Program-made: the position numbers and the translations under genes
Part shown: positions 8,668 to 17,838 of the stretch, one piece after another
How positions within the stretch are numbered: position 1 is the stretch's first letter
Layout of the letters: each line of letters starts with the position of its first letter
The notes under the pieces: generated by a model
What the model was told of the DNA's origin: nothing
The model's database searches: none
The model's input: only the letters and a program-made list of their open reading frames with translations
DNA from: Rhizobium sp. EC-SD404
GTDB taxonomy: Bacteria > Pseudomonadota > Alphaproteobacteria > Rhizobiales > Rhizobiaceae
Assembly (NCBI RefSeq): GCF_902498825.1
Contig: NZ_LR701459.1
Span: 2,651,890 to 2,715,889 of the forward strand
Reading direction: 5' to 3'
DNA: 64,000 nucleotides

Positions 8668-10304
8668 GCTTCCACCGCCCTGCCCTTGAGCGCGAACAGG
8701 CCGCGGGGACGTTTCTGGATGAAGAGGATGATGGCGACGAGCACCAGTACCTTGGCCAGAACCGCGCCGGTGTAGGGCTCGAGGAATTTGTTGAAGACGC
8801 CGAGCGTCATGGCGCCGACCAGCGTGCCCCAGAGATTGCCGACCCCGCCGAAGACGACGACCATGAAGCTGTCGATGATGTAGGTCTGGCCGAGATTGGG
8901 CGACACGTTGGAGATCTGCGACAGCGCCACACCCGCAAGGCCGGCGATGCCGGAGCCGAGGCCGAAGGTCATCGCATCGACGAAGGGCGTGCGGATGCCC
9001 ATCGAGGACGCCATGCGGCGGTTTTGGGTGACGGCGCGCATCTGCAGGCCGAGCGCGGTCTTCTTCATGACAAAGAGAAGCACCGCGAAGACGACGAGCG
9101 AGAAGACGATGATCCAGAGCCGGTTGTTGGTGATCGATAGCCCGCCGAACTGGAATGCGCCAGACATCCAGGAAGGGTTGCCGACCTCACGGTTGGACGC
9201 GCCGAAGATGGTGCGGATCGACTGCTGCAGAATGAGCGAGATGCCCCAGGTGGCGAGCAGCGTTTCAAGCGGCCGGCCATAGAGGAAACGGATCACCCCA
9301 CGTTCGATCGCGATGCCCACGATGCCGGTGACAAGGAAGGCCAGAGGCAGGGCGATCGCGAGAGACCAGTCGAACAGCTCGGGATAAGATGTACGGATCA
9401 CCTGCTGAACGACGAATGTCGTATAGGCGCCGAGCATGACCATCTCGCCATGCGCCATGTTGATGACGCCCATGACGCCGAAGGTGATGGCGAGACCGAT
9501 GGCGGCAAGCAGCAGCACCGAGCCGAGCGAAAGCCCGTACCAGATGTTCTGGCCCACGTTCCAAAGGGCGAGATTGCGCTCGATCGCGGCGATGCCGGTT
9601 TGGATCAGCGGGTGCAGCTCTTCCGGTGCAGTCGACAACGCGCCTTGGAGAATGCCGATCGACTGGCTCCCGCCACGCGCGACGATCGTCTCGACCGCAG
9701 CTTCGAAGTCTTCCATCGTGGCGTCGCTGCGCAGGACGGCGACGGCACGGACTTCTTCCATGACGGCACGGACGGCGTCGTCATCTTCGGCCGCAAGCGC
9801 TTCGTCGAGTGTTGCGATGCTGTCGGCATTGGCCGAGGCATACATGTCGCGCGCAGCGGCGATGCGGCGCGCGGGATTGGGGCTCATCAATGTGAGCTGG
9901 CTGACGGCCGTGCGCACTTCGCGGCGAATGAGATTGTTGACCCGAATTTCCTCGATAGCCGACTGTTCAAGCGTTCCGAGGGCTTCGCCCGTGACCACGT
10001 CTGTCGCGATCACGCCGTCGCCATCGGCTTCGGTCGTCACGATCTGACCGGTATCGGTGACGACGAACAGGCTGCCGGCTTCCAGTGCGCGCAGGATCGG
10101 CACCAGTGCCACCTCGCCGGTATCCGCGAGTGCGCCGATCACCTCGCCACGATCGCGGAAGCTGCCTTCGGGCAACTGGCGCAACAGATCGATGGCAGGG
10201 CTGCCGGGTGGAATGGTTTCCTCCTGCGCGGATGCCGCGATCAACGACATCAGCAGGAAGGCCAATCCGGCGACACAACGTGCGATGGCACGGTCGAATG
10301 TCAT
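8664..10304 (-). CDS. urtB: Urea ABC transporter permease UrtB with periplasmic N-terminal domain
   Basis: 546 residues from ATG at 10304; a TTG at 10328 is a weaker alternative. Residues 1-26 are a signal peptide. Residues about 27-240 form a soluble alpha-helical domain with HEAT-like repeats (GALADTGEVALVPILRALE, DEALAAEDDDAVRAVMEEV), followed by the LivH-type permease from about residue 255 (GLSLGSVLLLAAIGLAITFGV, MAHGEMVMLGAY). This two-part design is normal for UrtB and separates it from ordinary LivH. It follows urtA after a 107-base gap containing a strong hairpin. Confidence 0.95.
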   Translation of the reverse strand: MTFDRAIARCVAGLAFLLMSLIAASAQEETIPPGSPAIDLLRQLPEGSFRDRGEVIGALADTGEVALVPILRALEAGSLFVVTDTGQIVTTEADGDGVIATDVVTGEALGTLEQSAIEEIRVNNLIRREVRTAVSQLTLMSPNPARRIAAARDMYASANADSIATLDEALAAEDDDAVRAVMEEVRAVAVLRSDATMEDFEAAVETIVARGGSQSIGILQGALSTAPEELHPLIQTGIAAIERNLALWNVGQNIWYGLSLGSVLLLAAIGLAITFGVMGVINMAHGEMVMLGAYTTFVVQQVIRTSYPELFDWSLAIALPLAFLVTGIVGIAIERGVIRFLYGRPLETLLATWGISLILQQSIRTIFGASNREVGNPSWMSGAFQFGGLSITNNRLWIIVFSLVVFAVLLFVMKKTALGLQMRAVTQNRRMASSMGIRTPFVDAMTFGLGSGIAGLAGVALSQISNVSPNLGQTYIIDSFMVVVFGGVGNLWGTLVGAMTLGVFNKFLEPYTGAVLAKVLVLVAIILFIQKRPRGLFALKGRAVEA

Positions 10305-10353
10305 GAAGCAACTTTCAGCAGGAAACAAAAGGGCGACGCGTTCCAGTTAGGAG

Positions 10354-10386
10354 GCACGGGAGGCGGCCTTGAGCCGCCTCCCGTGC
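10354..10386 (-). other. Strong intercistronic hairpin between urtA and urtB
   Basis: GCACGGGAGGCGGC (10354-10367) and its exact complement (10373-10386) make a 14-bp perfect stem with a 5-base loop, 25 bases downstream of the urtA stop. No T-run follows in the direction of transcription, so it is unlikely to be an ordinary terminator. Such structures often protect the 3' end of the binding-protein message and make it more abundant than the permease message. That role is inferred. Confidence 0.8.
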
Positions 10387-10411
10387 GTATGAGGACCTGA
10401 CGGGAAGGATG

Positions 10412-11710
10412 TCAGGAGCCGCTGCCGCACGTTTCGGTTTCGGTGTTGAAGTTGCCGCACATGACCGGCTCCGTCCAATCGGCTTCCAGGACCGCAGATT
10501 CCGGCAGGAAGTCGGACCAGGCATCGCCTTCGACCAGGTCTTCGGTTTCCCAGACAACGTCGAACTGGCCGTCGTCCTGGATTTCGCCGATGAGCACCGG
10601 CTTGGTGATGTGGTGGTTCGGAAGCATCACGGCCGTGCCGCCCGTGAGGTTCGGCACTTCGACGCCGACGATGTTCTCGATGACGGCATCCGGCTCGGTC
10701 GAGCCAGCCGCCTCGACAGCTGCGACCCACATGTTGAAGCCGATATAGTGAGCTTCCATCGGATCGTTGGTCACGCGCTCTTCGTCGCCGATGAAAGCAT
10801 GCCAGGCTTCGATGAACTCCGCATTTTCGGGCGTATCGACCGACATGAAGTAGTTCCACGCGGCAAGATGGCCGACCAGCGGAGCGGTATCGAGGCCGGC
10901 GAGCTCTTCTTCGCCGACCGAGAAGGCGACGACCGGGATGTCGACGGCGTCGATGCCCTGATTGCCGAGTTCACGGTAGAACGGCACGTTGGCATCGCCG
11001 TTGATGGTCGAAACGACCGCCGTCGGCTTGCCGGACGAGCCAAAGGCCTTGATGTCGGACACGATCGTTTGCCAATCGGAATGACCGAACGGCGTGTAGT
11101 TGATCATGATGTCTTCTTCGGCAACACCGGCATCCATGAGATACTGCTCGAGGATCTTGTTGGTGGTCTGCGGGTAGACGTAGTCGGTACCGGCAAGCAC
11201 CCAACGCTCGACGCCGATTTCGTTCATAAGATAGTCGACGGCCGGGATGGCCTGCTGGTTCGGCGATGCGCCGGTATAGAAGACGTTGCGCTGGCTTTCC
11301 TCGCCTTCGTACTGGACGGGGTAGAACAGCAGCGAGTTCAGCTCTTCGAAGACCGGCAGGACCGACTTGCGGCAGACCGATGTCCAGCAACCGAACACGG
11401 CATCAACTTCCTCGACCTCGATCAGTTCGCGCGCCTTTTCAGCGGCGAGTGGCCAATCCGACGCGATGTCGACGACCACAGGCTCGAGCTGACGGCCAAG
11501 AACGCCCCCCTTCTCATTCTGCTGCTCGATGAGCATCAGCATGACGTCCTTGAGCGTCGTTTCCGAGATCGCCATTGTGCCCGAGAGCGAGTGAAGGATG
11601 CCGACCTTGATCGGACCTTCATCCTGAGCAAAGGCACCCGTCCAAGCCGTCGACGCTGCAAGCGCCGTAGCTGCGGTCATCATGACCCATTTTTTATTGG
11701 TAGCGGCCAT
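10412..11710 (-). CDS. urtA: Urea ABC transporter substrate-binding protein UrtA
   Basis: 432 residues from ATG at 11710, with GGAGGG ten bases upstream. The signal peptide covers residues 1-28 (MAATNKKWVMMTAATALAAS...GAFAQD). The mature protein is a type I periplasmic binding protein with UrtA signatures IKVGILHSLSGTMAISE, VFGCWTSVCRKSVLPVFE and LLFYPVQYEGEE. It delivers urea to UrtBC. It is first in the operon, directly behind a sigma-54 type promoter, consistent with induction by nitrogen starvation. Confidence 0.96.
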   Translation of the reverse strand: MAATNKKWVMMTAATALAASTAWTGAFAQDEGPIKVGILHSLSGTMAISETTLKDVMLMLIEQQNEKGGVLGRQLEPVVVDIASDWPLAAEKARELIEVEEVDAVFGCWTSVCRKSVLPVFEELNSLLFYPVQYEGEESQRNVFYTGASPNQQAIPAVDYLMNEIGVERWVLAGTDYVYPQTTNKILEQYLMDAGVAEEDIMINYTPFGHSDWQTIVSDIKAFGSSGKPTAVVSTINGDANVPFYRELGNQGIDAVDIPVVAFSVGEEELAGLDTAPLVGHLAAWNYFMSVDTPENAEFIEAWHAFIGDEERVTNDPMEAHYIGFNMWVAAVEAAGSTEPDAVIENIVGVEVPNLTGGTAVMLPNHHITKPVLIGEIQDDGQFDVVWETEDLVEGDAWSDFLPESAVLEADWTEPVMCGNFNTETETCGSGS

Positions 11711-11753
11711 CCGTTTTCCCTCCAACGGTTTTGAAATGCACCGCAACAAACCG

Positions 11754-11769
11754 AGCAAACGCTGTGCCA
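11754..11769 (-). promoter_or_regulatory. Sigma-54 (-24/-12) promoter for urtA
   Basis: On the minus strand the sequence reads TGGCACAGCGTTTGCT. This matches TGGCAC-N5-TTGC with exact spacing and both invariant GG and GC pairs. Its -12 end lies about 44 bases before the urtA ATG, giving a 5' leader of about 30 bases. This implies RpoN and an enhancer-binding protein such as NtrC. A weak NtrC-like half site (TGCAC then GGGC) is near 11868-11885, but I would not claim it. In the rest of the 321-base gap to bdhA I see only a short inverted repeat (CGCCC/GGGCG near 11823-11839) and the bdhA promoter. Confidence 0.78.
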
Positions 11770-11992
11770 ACTCACCTGAAGGCTTGCGTGGGCTCGGTAA
11801 GAGACTGTTCATCTTTGGATTTCGCCCCTTTCAAGGGCGGACTCTCCTCGCCAATTAGGCTGTGGATTGCACATCATATGGGCGCGCAGAGCCGAAAATG
11901 AGCAGAAAATATACATTGCGTGAAGCGTGCACATTTTTTCATCTTCCGACGATGCCTTGCCTCTGCAGACTGGAAGGAACAGAAGACGCGCT

Positions 11993-12012
11993 TTATATGT
12001 TGCAATGCACAA
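11993..12012 (+). promoter_or_regulatory. Putative bdhA promoter -10 with overlapping TGCAATGCA palindrome
   Basis: TTATAT at 11993-11998 resembles a -10 element. The palindromic core TGCAATGCA lies at 12001-12009, right at the expected transcription start, within TGCAATGCACAA. Related TGCAWTGCA elements occur upstream of other genes in this window (19840, 60076, 61887). PhaR/AniA-type regulators of polyhydroxybutyrate metabolism bind TGC/GCA-rich palindromes, which would suit a 3-hydroxybutyrate dehydrogenase gene; this link is inference. Confidence 0.42.
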
Positions 12013-12031
12013 TCACGAAGGAGACTTGCCT

Positions 12032-12814
12032 ATGGAACAGCGTCACACCGCCATTATCACCGGCTCGACCAGTGGCATCGGTCTCGGCATCGCCAAGGCG
12101 CTCGGCCGCGCCGACATGAACATCGTTTTGAACGGTCTGGCAAAAGATGACGACGCGGCCCGCGCTGTCGCCGAAGTGCAGAAGCTGACCAAGGGCAAGG
12201 TCGTCTTCAACGGCGCCGACATGACCAAGCCGAAAGAGATCGCCGAACTGGTTCAGTCCGCGGAGACTGAATTCGGAGCGGTCGATGTGCTGGTCAACAA
12301 TGCCGGCATCCAGCATGTCTCCAAGATCGAAGAATTCCCAATCGAAAAGTGGGATGCGATCATTGCGATCAATCTCACGAGCGCGTTCCACACTATCCGT
12401 GCCGCGCTGCCGGGCATGAAGAAGCGCGGCTTCGGACGCATCATCAACATTGCGTCTGCCCACGGCCTCGTCGCTTCGCCCTACAAGTCGGCCTATGTGG
12501 CTGCCAAGCACGGCATTCTCGGCCTGACCAAGACAGTGGCGCTGGAAACCGCCGAAAACGGCATCACGATCAATGCAATTTGCCCAGGCTACGTCGAGAC
12601 GCCGCTGGTCGAGGGCCAGATCGCCGATACCGCGCGCGAACGCGGCATGACCGAGGACGAGGTCAAGGAAAACGTGATCCTGAAGGCTCAGCCGACCAAG
12701 GAATTCGTCAGCGTCGAGGAAGTGGCGGACATCGCGCTGTTCCTGACGACACCGTCGGCCAGGTCCATAACCGGGACATCCATTTCCGTCGATGGCGGCT
12801 GGACAGCTCAGTGA
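12032..12814 (+). CDS. bdhA: D-3-hydroxybutyrate dehydrogenase
   Basis: 260 residues, short-chain dehydrogenase; oxidises D-3-hydroxybutyrate to acetoacetate with NAD. ATG at 12032 follows AAGGAGA at good spacing. The cofactor motif is TGSTSGIGLG (residues 10-19), then NNAGIQH, catalytic Ser in NIASAHGL, and YxxxK in SAYVAAKHG. The C-terminal SITGTSISVDGGWTAQ matches the 3HBDH subfamily. Acetoacetate is also a product of homogentisate degradation encoded nearby. As I recall, Sinorhizobium bdhA is cotranscribed with xdh genes, and the same grouping is seen here with a patatin gene inserted. Confidence 0.92.
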   Translation: MEQRHTAIITGSTSGIGLGIAKALGRADMNIVLNGLAKDDDAARAVAEVQKLTKGKVVFNGADMTKPKEIAELVQSAETEFGAVDVLVNNAGIQHVSKIEEFPIEKWDAIIAINLTSAFHTIRAALPGMKKRGFGRIINIASAHGLVASPYKSAYVAAKHGILGLTKTVALETAENGITINAICPGYVETPLVEGQIADTARERGMTEDEVKENVILKAQPTKEFVSVEEVADIALFLTTPSARSITGTSISVDGGWTAQ

Positions 12815-13914
12815 TGCTGGAAGAACCCACGCCTGCTGCCGAGAACAAGCCGTCGGCGCCCGCATCGAAGAGATCGGCCACAAAGACCGTCAACCTCGCC
12901 TTGCAAGGCGGCGGTGCGCACGGCGCCTTTACCTGGGGCGTGCTCGACGGTTTGCTCGAAGATGGCCGCATCGAAATTGAAGGCATCTCCGGCACCTCGG
13001 CCGGCGCGATGAACGCTGCCATCTACGCATATGGCAACATGGAAGGCGGCCGCGACGGAGCACGCGAGGCACTCGAGCGGTTCTGGCGCGACATGAGCCT
13101 CGCCGGCGAGGTCTTTTCGCCCGTGAAGCAATTGCCGTGGGAGAAGCTTCTCGGACCGTATTCGATGAATTCGTCCCTGACCTTCAACACCTTCGACAAT
13201 CTGACGCGGATGTTCTCGCCCTACGAGTGGAACCCGCTGAACCTCAATCCGCTGCGCGATCTCGTCGCCCGTTCCGTCGACTTCGACAAACTGCATGCGT
13301 GCAAGTCGACGAAGCTTTTTGTCTCCGCCACCAATGTCCGCACTGGCAAGGTCAAGGTCTTCACCAATGAGGACGTGACGCTCGACGCCGTCATGGCTTC
13401 GGCGTGCCTGCCCTTCATCTACAAGGCCGTCGAGATCGATGGCGAGCACTATTGGGATGGCGGCTATACCGGTAACCCGGCGCTATTCCCGTTTTTCTAT
13501 AAATGCACGAGCCGTGACGTCGTGGTCGTTCACATCAATCCGATGGTGCGCGATGAAATCCCGATGTCGGCGCCCGACATCATGAACCGTATCAACGAGG
13601 TGTCCTTCAATGCCTCGCTCGTGCGGGAATTCCGGGCCATCGACTTCGTGGCACGGCTGATCGACGAGGAATGGCTGAAGGACGAGTACAAGGATCGCCT
13701 GAAGAAGATTCTCGTTCACTCCATCCGCTCGGACGATGCGCTCGAAGATCTCGACGTGGCATCGAAATTCGAACTCGGGTGGAGCTTCCTGCAGGACCTG
13801 CGAGACCGCGGCCGCCTCTATGCGATGGAGTGGCTCGAGCGCCATTTCGATGACCTGGGTGAACGGGCGACGGTGGACCTGAAGAACGAATATCTAGCGG
13901 GATCCGGCGTCTAG
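12814..13914 (+). CDS. Patatin-like phospholipase/esterase
   Basis: 366 residues; ATG overlaps the bdhA stop by one base (TGATG). The patatin fold has the oxyanion motif LALQGGGAHGAFTWG (residues 28-42), the nucleophile Ser in GTSAGAMN and the catalytic Asp in YWDGGYTGNPALF, so the Ser-Asp dyad is intact. There is no signal peptide, so it acts in the cytoplasm or at the inner face of the membrane. Tight coupling to bdhA hints at a substrate related to hydroxybutyrate or polyhydroxybutyrate, or at phospholipid turnover. The substrate cannot be read from the sequence. Confidence 0.88.
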   Translation: MLEEPTPAAENKPSAPASKRSATKTVNLALQGGGAHGAFTWGVLDGLLEDGRIEIEGISGTSAGAMNAAIYAYGNMEGGRDGAREALERFWRDMSLAGEVFSPVKQLPWEKLLGPYSMNSSLTFNTFDNLTRMFSPYEWNPLNLNPLRDLVARSVDFDKLHACKSTKLFVSATNVRTGKVKVFTNEDVTLDAVMASACLPFIYKAVEIDGEHYWDGGYTGNPALFPFFYKCTSRDVVVVHINPMVRDEIPMSAPDIMNRINEVSFNASLVREFRAIDFVARLIDEEWLKDEYKDRLKKILVHSIRSDDALEDLDVASKFELGWSFLQDLRDRGRLYAMEWLERHFDDLGERATVDLKNEYLAGSGV

Positions 13915-13988
13915 GGCGAAAAGCGGAATCGCTTTCGCATCGCCTGGAGCTGGGCTAGTCTGAAGGCTTCGCAAAGATTCCTTGACCC

Positions 13989-15467
13989 ATGACCCTGAAC
14001 ACCCGCACCCATATTCGCTTCCGCCTGAACGAGCGCACGGTGACGCTGAACGCGCTTCGTCCGACCGAGACGCTGCTCGACTTTCTGCGGCTCGAGCGAC
14101 GCCTGACCGGCACGAAGGAAGGCTGCGCGGAAGGCGATTGCGGTGCGTGTACGGTTCTCGTTGGCCGCCTCAACCGCGATGGCGCGCTGGTCTACGAAAC
14201 CATGACCTCCTGCATCCGCTTCGTCGCTTCGCTCGACGGCTGCCATGTCGTGACGATCGAGCACCTGAAGGCGAAGGACGGAACACTCCACCCGGTGCAG
14301 CAGGCGATGGTCGACCACCATGGATCGCAATGCGGCTTCTGCACGCCCGGCATCGTGATGGCGCTCTATGCGCTCTGGATGCGCGATGCACATCCCAGCC
14401 GGCCGACGATCGAAAAGGCGCTGCAGGGCAATCTCTGCCGCTGCACTGGCTATGAACCGATTATCCGCGCTGCCGAGGCCATGGCCGAGATTTCCCAGAC
14501 GACAGCCGATCCGCTGGAGGCGGAACGTGATGCGGTGCGTGCGCAATTGGCCGAATGGCAGACGGGCGAGACGGTCGACATGGGCGATGGCGCGGATAGA
14601 CTGATTCTGCCCGCAGACATCGATGCCCTGGCGCAAAGCTTTGCCGCAAACCCGAAGGCGACGATCGTGGCCGGCTCCACCGACGTCGGCCTTTGGGTCA
14701 CCAAGCAGATGCGCCCCATCGGGCCGCTGATCTTCGTCAAGCAAGTCGAAGGACTGGATGCCATCGAGGAAACGGATGGCGGCATCCGGATCGGTGCAAC
14801 GGTCAGCTACACCGATGCCAGCGCTATTCTGTCGGAGACATATCCGGCGATGCGCGCCTATTTCGACCGGATCGGCGGCGATCAGGTGCGCAACATGGGC
14901 ACGATCGGCGGCAATATCGCAAATGGCTCGCCGATCGGCGATACGCCACCGCCGCTGATCGCGCTCGGCGCCACCGTCACGTTGAACAATGCCGGGACGC
15001 ACCGCACGGTGCCGCTCGAAGAGTTCTTCATCGACTACGGCAAGCAGGACCGGCAGCCCGGCGAGTTCGTCGAACGGATCGACGTTCCAAAACTTTCTGG
15101 CAACGAGACCTTCGCCGTCTACAAGATTTCCAAGCGACGCGACGAAGACATCTCGGCGCTCGCCGGTGCTTTCAAGCTGACGATCGAAGCAGGGCGCGTC
15201 ACCGATGCGCGGATCGCCTTCGGCGGCATGGCAGCGACACCGAAGCGCGCGCGCCACGTCGAGGCAGCGCTTATCGGCCGGGACTGGACCATCGAGACGA
15301 TAGAGGCCGCCCTGCCCGCTTTCGAAAGCGATTATCAGCCCTTGAGCGACTGGCGCGCCTCCAGTGACTACCGGATGCTGACCGCCAAGAACCTGCTGCG
15401 CCGTTTCTTCCTCGAGCAACAGGGCGAGACTGCCAGCCTTAAGCGCTTTGCGGCGGTGGAGGGCTGA
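13989..15467 (+). CDS. xdhA: Xanthine dehydrogenase small subunit (Fe-S and FAD)
   Basis: 492 residues. The N-terminal domain binds two 2Fe-2S clusters: Cys46, Cys51, Cys54 and Cys75 for the first; Cys115, Cys118, Cys150 and Cys152 for the second. The FAD domain covers about residues 185-350 (TIVAGSTDVGLWV, GTIGGNIANGSPIGDTPP), followed by the CO-dehydrogenase flavoprotein C-terminal domain. It passes electrons from the molybdenum centre in XdhB to NAD. It is followed within five bases by xdhB. Confidence 0.96.
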   Translation: MTLNTRTHIRFRLNERTVTLNALRPTETLLDFLRLERRLTGTKEGCAEGDCGACTVLVGRLNRDGALVYETMTSCIRFVASLDGCHVVTIEHLKAKDGTLHPVQQAMVDHHGSQCGFCTPGIVMALYALWMRDAHPSRPTIEKALQGNLCRCTGYEPIIRAAEAMAEISQTTADPLEAERDAVRAQLAEWQTGETVDMGDGADRLILPADIDALAQSFAANPKATIVAGSTDVGLWVTKQMRPIGPLIFVKQVEGLDAIEETDGGIRIGATVSYTDASAILSETYPAMRAYFDRIGGDQVRNMGTIGGNIANGSPIGDTPPPLIALGATVTLNNAGTHRTVPLEEFFIDYGKQDRQPGEFVERIDVPKLSGNETFAVYKISKRRDEDISALAGAFKLTIEAGRVTDARIAFGGMAATPKRARHVEAALIGRDWTIETIEAALPAFESDYQPLSDWRASSDYRMLTAKNLLRRFFLEQQGETASLKRFAAVEG

Positions 15468-15471
15468 CGCG

Positions 15472-17838
15472 ATGAACGAAATGAAGCCAATTCGCGGCGA
15501 AGCCTTCGAGGCGGAAGCCACCATTCGCGGCGGCGCCCATGTTTCGCAACGCCACGATTCCGCGCACAAGCATGTGACCGGCGAAGCGGTCTATATCGAC
15601 GACATGGTCGAACCGATCGGCACGCTCCATGGCTGTCTCGGGCTTTCCACCGTCGCCAATGGCGCGATCCTTTCCGTCGATCTCGACGCGGTGCGCGCAG
15701 CACCGGGCGTCGTCGGCGTTCTGACGGGCGCCGATATACCCGGCGAGAACGACATCAGCCTGACCGGCCTTCATGACGAACCTGTCTTCGCCGAGACGGA
15801 GGTGCTCTTCCACGGGCAGCCGATCTTCGCGGTGATCGCCGAAACGCGCGAGGCGGCACGTCATGCCTGCCTCAAGGCCAAGATTTCCTACGAGGAACGG
15901 CCACCCGTCATCGATATTCTCGATACGGCCGACGATCCGCGACTCGTGACGCCCCCGCTGACGCTTGCGCGCGGTGATGTCCAGTCGGCGCTTGCGTCCG
16001 CGCCATATCGTCTGGACGGCACGATGCGGATCGGCGGACAAGATCACTTCTATCTGGAAGGCCAGATTGCCATGGCCATTCCCGGCGAAGACGGTGATGT
16101 CCAGGTGTTCTCCTCAACCCAGCATCCAAGCGAAGTGCAGCACATGGTCGCCCATGTGCTCGGCGTCCCCTCGAACGCAGTGACGGTGGAAGTGCGCCGC
16201 ATGGGCGGCGGCTTCGGCGGCAAGGAAACGCAGGGCAACATTTTTGCTGTCGTCGCTGCCGTCGCGGCCAAGCGCTTCGGCCGTGCCGTGAAGGTCAGGC
16301 CCGATCGCGACGACGACATGGTGGCGACCGGAAAGCGGCACGATTTCCTCGTCGATTACGACGTGGGCTTCGACGCCGATGGCCGCATCCAGGGCATCGA
16401 TTACACCTATGCGGCGCGTTGCGGCTACTCCTCTGACCTGTCCGGACCAGTGACGGACCGCGCGCTGTTTCATTGCGACAACGCCTACTACTATCCGGCG
16501 GTCAAAGCCGTCTCGGCGCCGCTTTTCACCAACACCGTCTCCAACACCGCCTTCCGCGGCTTTGGCGGTCCGCAGGGCGTGGTTGCCTGTGAGCGCGTGA
16601 TCGAGGAAATCGCCTACGCGCTCGGCAAGGACCCGCTCGAGGTACGCCGCGCCAATTTCTACGACGCGTCCGGTGTTGATGGCGACCGCAACGTGACGCC
16701 CTACCACCAGACCGTCGAAGACAATGTCATTCACCGCGTCGTGGATGAGCTTGAGGCTTCGAGCGACTATCAGGCGCGCCGGGCCGAAATCTTGGCCATC
16801 AACCGCGAAAGCCGCATCATCAAGCGCGGCATCGCGCTGACGCCGGTGAAGTTCGGCATCTCCTTCACGGCGACGCACTTCAATCAGGCCGGCGCGCTCG
16901 TCCACGTCTACACGGACGGGTCGGTTCACCTGAACCATGGCGGCACGGAGATGGGTCAGGGCCTTTTCACCAAGGTCGCGCAGATCGTGGCGGAAGAATT
17001 CCAGATCGATCTCGATCGGGTGAAGATCACGGCGACGACGACCGGCAAGGTGCCGAATACATCGGCCACGGCCGCCTCCTCCGGCACCGATCTTAACGGC
17101 ATGGCAGCCCAGATTGCGGCGCGCACCATCAAGGACCGGCTGATCGCCTTTGCCGCGGACTTCTATGAAGTGCCTGCCGAATCGATCGTCTTTTCGGCCA
17201 ACCGCGTCGATGTCGGTGGCCATCCCATGTCCTTTGCCGAACTGGTCAAGGAAGCCTATGTCGCCCGCGTGCAGCTTTCCGCGGCTGGCTTCTACAAGAC
17301 ACCCAAGATCCACTGGGACCGCGACAAGGGATCCGGACGGCCCTTCTATTACTACGCCTATGGCGCTGCCTGTTCGGAAGTGTCGATCGATACGCTGACC
17401 GGCGAATACCAGGTGGAACGCACCGACATCCTCCACGATGTCGGCAAATCGCTCAATCCCGCGATCGATCTCGGACAGGTAGAGGGCGGCTTCATCCAGG
17501 GCATGGGTTGGCTGACGACGGAAGAGCTGTGGTGGGACGGCAAGGGGCGCCTGCGCACCCACGCACCCTCGACCTACAAGATCCCACTGGCGTCCGACCG
17601 GCCGCTGATCTTCAACACACGCCTCGCCGAGTGGTCGGAGAATGCCGAGCGCGCCGTCCGCCGCTCCAAGGCCGTCGGCGAGCCGCCATTGATGCTGGCC
17701 GTCTCGGTCCTCGAAGCACTGTCGATGGCTGTCGCGAGCACAGCCGACTACCGCGTCTGCCCGCGGCTCGACGCTCCGGCAACACCGGAACGGGTGCTGA
17801 TGGCGATCGAGCGATTGAAACAAGCCGACGCGGCATGA
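15472..17838 (+). CDS. xdhB: Xanthine dehydrogenase molybdopterin-binding subunit
   Basis: 788 residues from ATG at 15472. It carries the molybdenum cofactor and oxidises hypoxanthine and xanthine to urate. Signatures include RRMGGGFGGKET (cofactor binding), NTAFRGFGGPQG with the substrate-binding Arg, HGGTEMGQGL, and the catalytic Glu in KAVGEPPLML. The length fits the bacterial two-subunit enzyme. Its stop overlaps the start of xdhC (ATGA). With guaD and puuD nearby it is the second step of guanine breakdown. Confidence 0.97.
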   Translation: MNEMKPIRGEAFEAEATIRGGAHVSQRHDSAHKHVTGEAVYIDDMVEPIGTLHGCLGLSTVANGAILSVDLDAVRAAPGVVGVLTGADIPGENDISLTGLHDEPVFAETEVLFHGQPIFAVIAETREAARHACLKAKISYEERPPVIDILDTADDPRLVTPPLTLARGDVQSALASAPYRLDGTMRIGGQDHFYLEGQIAMAIPGEDGDVQVFSSTQHPSEVQHMVAHVLGVPSNAVTVEVRRMGGGFGGKETQGNIFAVVAAVAAKRFGRAVKVRPDRDDDMVATGKRHDFLVDYDVGFDADGRIQGIDYTYAARCGYSSDLSGPVTDRALFHCDNAYYYPAVKAVSAPLFTNTVSNTAFRGFGGPQGVVACERVIEEIAYALGKDPLEVRRANFYDASGVDGDRNVTPYHQTVEDNVIHRVVDELEASSDYQARRAEILAINRESRIIKRGIALTPVKFGISFTATHFNQAGALVHVYTDGSVHLNHGGTEMGQGLFTKVAQIVAEEFQIDLDRVKITATTTGKVPNTSATAASSGTDLNGMAAQIAARTIKDRLIAFAADFYEVPAESIVFSANRVDVGGHPMSFAELVKEAYVARVQLSAAGFYKTPKIHWDRDKGSGRPFYYYAYGAACSEVSIDTLTGEYQVERTDILHDVGKSLNPAIDLGQVEGGFIQGMGWLTTEELWWDGKGRLRTHAPSTYKIPLASDRPLIFNTRLAEWSENAERAVRRSKAVGEPPLMLAVSVLEALSMAVASTADYRVCPRLDAPATPERVLMAIERLKQADAA

